Source: Paenibacillus xylanexedens
GTDB taxonomy: Bacteria; Bacillota; Bacilli; Paenibacillales; Paenibacillaceae
Direction of reading: 5' to 3'
Length of the DNA stretch: 64,000 nt
Assembly: GCF_001908275.1 (NCBI RefSeq)
Contig: NZ_CP018620.1
Coordinates: 2,480,001-2,544,000 of the forward strand
In this document: piece after piece, positions 62,414-64,000 of the stretch
How the letters are laid out: every line of letters starts with the position of its first letter
Position numbering within the stretch: position 1 is the first letter of the stretch
Notes under the pieces: generated by a model
The model's input: the letters and a program-made list of their open reading frames with translations, nothing else
Told to the model about the DNA's origin: nothing
Database searches by the model: none
Program-made: the position numbers and the translations under genes

Positions 62414-62752
62414 ATGCCAGCGAAAAAAGGCCAAACTTTTAATCAATATAGTGAAGAAACGAAGAAAGAGGCTGTTCGTCTGCGATTGGAAGAAGGTTGG
62501 ACATACAGTCGGATCATGGAGAAGTTTGGTATTAAGAGTGAGAGCCAGATTATTACTTGGGTACGGAAAAGCCAAAATGGAGAGAGTTTTGAGGATTATC
62601 GAGGACGTTGGACGAAGAAGCATTTTAGCAGTGCAGAAGAAGAAAATGCTTATCTGAAAGCGCAGGTAGAATATCTAAAAAAGCTCAATCCGAATTTGCA
62701 CGGAGAGGGAAGCTGGATTTCGAAGCCCGGTGCCAGTCCGTTCGAGAAATAA
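62414..62752 (+). CDS. IS3-family transposase OrfA
   Basis: A 112-residue HTH protein: FNQYSEETKKEAVRLRLEEGWTYSRIMEKFGIKSESQIITWVRK, then a leucine-zipper-like SSAEEENAYLKAQVEYLKKL. The sequence A AAA AAG at 62677-62683 lets ribosomes slip -1 into the orfB frame, which is open up to OrfB, giving an OrfAB transposase from 62414 to 63564. Low GC and codon use unlike neighbours are not obvious. Confidence 0.88.
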   Translation: MPAKKGQTFNQYSEETKKEAVRLRLEEGWTYSRIMEKFGIKSESQIITWVRKSQNGESFEDYRGRWTKKHFSSAEEENAYLKAQVEYLKKLNPNLHGEGSWISKPGASPFEK

Positions 62753-62766
62753 GTAAGTGGGCACCT

Positions 62767-63564
62767 GTGGTTTGGTTGTGTAAAATTGCTGAAATTTCTC
62801 GTGCAGGTTACTACAAATGGAAGAAGAATATCGTCCTCCGAGAGAAACGAGCAGATCGGGATGCGGATCTAAAAGCACATATTTTAGGCATTCACCGGCT
62901 TCGTCCTTATTTCGGCTACAAACGTATGCGAACCGCATTAGGAAAGGAAGGCCTCGTGGTGAATCACAAAAAGGTACGCCGCTTAATGAGAGAACTCCAG
63001 ATTCGTTCCGTGATTCGCAAGAAACGTCCATTTGCTGGCCGGAAACCGTCAGTTCTATTCCGTAATGTCTTAAATCGGGAATTCTCGGCGGCAGCTCCTG
63101 TACAGAAACTCGTGACGGATATTACGTATGTCCGGATCGGGCATGATTTTGCTTATCTCTCGGTTGTGATGGATCTATACAACAACGAGATTGTAGCTTG
63201 GGAACTCTCCGAGCGAAATGACTTAAAACTTGTGATGGAAACGGTAAAGAAACTGAAATGTGGACCGGCCTTACTCCATTCCGACCAGGGGTTCCAGTAT
63301 ACAACACAGAGCTATGCCAAATTGCTTGAAGAGAAGAAGCTAACAGGAAGCCATTCTCGGCGTGGGAACTGCTATGACAATGCATGTATTGAGTCGTTCT
63401 TCTCCCACTTAAAGACAGAGAAGTTGTATTTGGAGAAGCCTCAGAATTTGGAACAAGCAAGGAACCAAATTACAGAGTATATGTTGTTTTACAACAAGGA
63501 CCGTTTCCAAAACAAACTCGGCGACCTCTCCCCAATTGAATTCCGAGAAAAAGTCGCCGCTTAA
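62767..63564 (+). CDS. IS3-family transposase OrfB (DDE integrase domain)
   Basis: A 265-residue rve-type integrase domain with IHRLRPYFGYKRMRTALGKEGLVVNHKKVRRLMREL before the catalytic core. The DDE residues are Asp in VTDITYVRIG, Asp in LLHSDQGFQYT and Glu in NCYDNACIESFFSHLKTE. It is usually made as a frameshift product with OrfA. Complete, no internal stop. Confidence 0.92.
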   Translation: MVWLCKIAEISRAGYYKWKKNIVLREKRADRDADLKAHILGIHRLRPYFGYKRMRTALGKEGLVVNHKKVRRLMRELQIRSVIRKKRPFAGRKPSVLFRNVLNREFSAAAPVQKLVTDITYVRIGHDFAYLSVVMDLYNNEIVAWELSERNDLKLVMETVKKLKCGPALLHSDQGFQYTTQSYAKLLEEKKLTGSHSRRGNCYDNACIESFFSHLKTEKLYLEKPQNLEQARNQITEYMLFYNKDRFQNKLGDLSPIEFREKVAA

Positions 63565-63612
63565 TGGAGTTTCTCTTTTTTTATTGTCTACTTGACGGGG
63601 CTATGACCACAT

Positions 63613-63637
63613 CGTTGTACAGGGCTGTTGTTTTTTT
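63613..63637 (+). terminator. Right arm and T-run of the split terminator
   Basis: CGTTGTACAGGGCTGTT then a T-run; the partner arm is at 62305-62322. Confidence 0.55.
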
Positions 63638-63726
63638 ATGTTTTGATCAGAACATAGTTTGTGCTGAATGCTTCGCTTGAACCGTAATCCGCCTTAATCA
63701 CAAACTTCTCAATAACCGGATCTCCA
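63636..63726 (-). pseudogene. C-terminal fragment of a minus-strand gene
   Basis: On the minus strand the frame reads GDPVIEKFVIKADYGSSEAF and ends at TAA 63638. It is joined upstream to antisense EamA sequence at 63727. It is a truncated gene end of unknown family whose own upstream part is missing. Confidence 0.5.
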
Positions 63727-63873
63727 GGTGAGCATGTCAGCTGGGTTACATGGAACGGTGTGGTGCTGGTCGTTTCAGGACTGCTGGCGATGAATGAGAA
63801 GGTGAGCGGCTGGTTGAAGAAAGGAAAGCGTGCGAGGGTGACAGTGCAGGCTTCCGAAACTGTTTTAAAATAG
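63727..63873 (+). pseudogene. Duplicated 3' end of an EamA transporter gene
   Basis: 147 bases with the same length, frame and stop as the end of the EamA gene (61498-61644). Over the first 105 bases only four differ. The last 42 bases, including the C-terminal tail, have diverged. It lacks the rest of the gene and any start, so it is a remnant of a paralog or of a recombination event. Confidence 0.75.
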
Positions 63874-63889
63874 GTAAAGTTTGAAGGTA

Positions 63890-63936
63890 TGCAGCTCAAT
63901 CTCAAAATCAGCCCTTGATTTTAGGTTGAGCTGTTT
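63890..63936. terminator. Hairpin between the EamA remnant and the next minus-strand gene
   Basis: CAGCTCAA...CTCAAAATCA / TGATTTTAGGTTGAGCTG gives a long stem; it is followed by TTTGTTA on the plus strand. Confidence 0.6.
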
Positions 63937-63937
63937 G

Positions 63938-64000
63938 TTATTCCAACATGATGTTCTCGTTAACCAGTTGGTAGTAATATTCATCCATCTGTTCTGCCGT
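63938..64000 (-). CDS. 3' end of a minus-strand gene (partial)
   Basis: An open frame enters from the right edge and ends at TAA (63940-63938), reading TAEQMDEYYYQLVNENIMLE. It is followed by a hairpin. Too short to identify. Confidence 0.45.
   Translation of the reverse strand, partial: TAEQMDEYYYQLVNENIMLE

Larger units (their letters stand above)
62329..63609 (+). mobile_element. IS3-family insertion sequence (IS150-like)
   Basis: About 1281 bp, ends TGG...CCA with imperfect inverted repeats of some 35 bp: left TGGTATTATCCCC-TCAAGGTAGACA..., right (complement) TGGTCATAGCCCCGTCAAGTAGACA.... It encodes OrfA and OrfB in -1 frame with a slippery A AAA AAG, and both frames are open, so it may be active. 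No clear target-site duplication is seen (flanks TAT and CAT). Confidence 0.85.

Noticed and set aside
1..64000. Prophage, CRISPR array, integron or conjugative module
   Set aside because: No phage structural genes, no regularly spaced repeats, no integrase or relaxase other than the IS3 transposase.

Overview
The window reads as a chromosomal segment of a low-to-mid GC, endospore-type Firmicute, most probably Paenibacillus. The signs are strong AGGAGG-type ribosome sites with frequent TTG and GTG starts, Bacillales-style sigma-A promoters and U-tailed terminators, a ydaO-type c-di-AMP riboswitch, GlnR/TnrA boxes, and protein families typical of that genus. I see no prophage, no CRISPR array and only one intact insertion sequence, so it is mostly core genome with a ragged right end.

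Layout. 1-7.4 kb: 3' end of tex, a small minus-strand gene, a SprT-like protein, tRNA-Asn and tRNA-Ser, an ArsR regulator divergent from a flavin-reductase-like gene, an MgtC-like protein, a DeoR regulator with a HAD phosphatase, tRNA-Glu/Lys/Leu and an XRE regulator. 7.5-19.4 kb: a nitrogen-scavenging island. The urease operon ureABCFGD (minus strand, no ureE) diverges from the urea ABC transporter urtABCDE (plus strand). A PAS protein, a tiny HTH protein and a second ureF follow. Three sequences fit the GlnR/TnrA box TGTNA-N7-TNACA exactly: one before urease, one before urtA and one before the extra ureF. 19.7-27.5 kb: a second tRNA-Leu(GAG), glutathione peroxidase, a c-di-AMP riboswitch with a small orphan protein, a HAD hydrolase, an NRAMP transporter, Ohr, and small zinc-binding and thiol proteins. 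27.6-38.3 kb: a Tad/Flp type IVb pilus locus ending in a DUF6382-FHA protein. 38.3-49.4 kb: housekeeping genes (SDR epimerase, DUF2621 protein, endonuclease IV, purU, transketolase, ppnP, pgi, a YigZ-like gene, a TetR regulator, a YjbQ-like gene). 49.5-53.7 kb: a sulfate ABC transporter. 53.8-59 kb: a PhnP-like MBL protein, an ECF-type sigma factor paired with a ClpP paralog, and a YtrA-like GntR/ABC operon behind a long palindromic operator. 59.1-64 kb: a MocR regulator divergent from an EamA exporter, a small membrane protein, an IS3-family element and gene fragments.

How it works together. Urea import (Urt) and hydrolysis (Ure) form one divergent nitrogen-responsive unit, and the extra UreF is tied to it by the same box type rather than by adjacency. 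The Tad genes make one long polycistronic unit with many overlapping starts. tkt, ppnP and pgi are pentose-phosphate, nucleoside and glycolysis genes separated by copies of a short repeat with terminal inverted repeats; four copies lie in the window. The right end records recent change: an IS3-type element sits inside what looks like an older bidirectional terminator, beside a 147-bp duplicate of the end of the EamA gene and a gene fragment on the other strand.

The most unusual items are the nitrogen-boxed orphan UreF, the riboswitch-controlled orphan Rossmann-like protein, the sigma factor-ClpP pair, and the GntR/ABC operon with a very long operator and an apparent ATT start codon. All calls come from reading the sequence; no database search was run.
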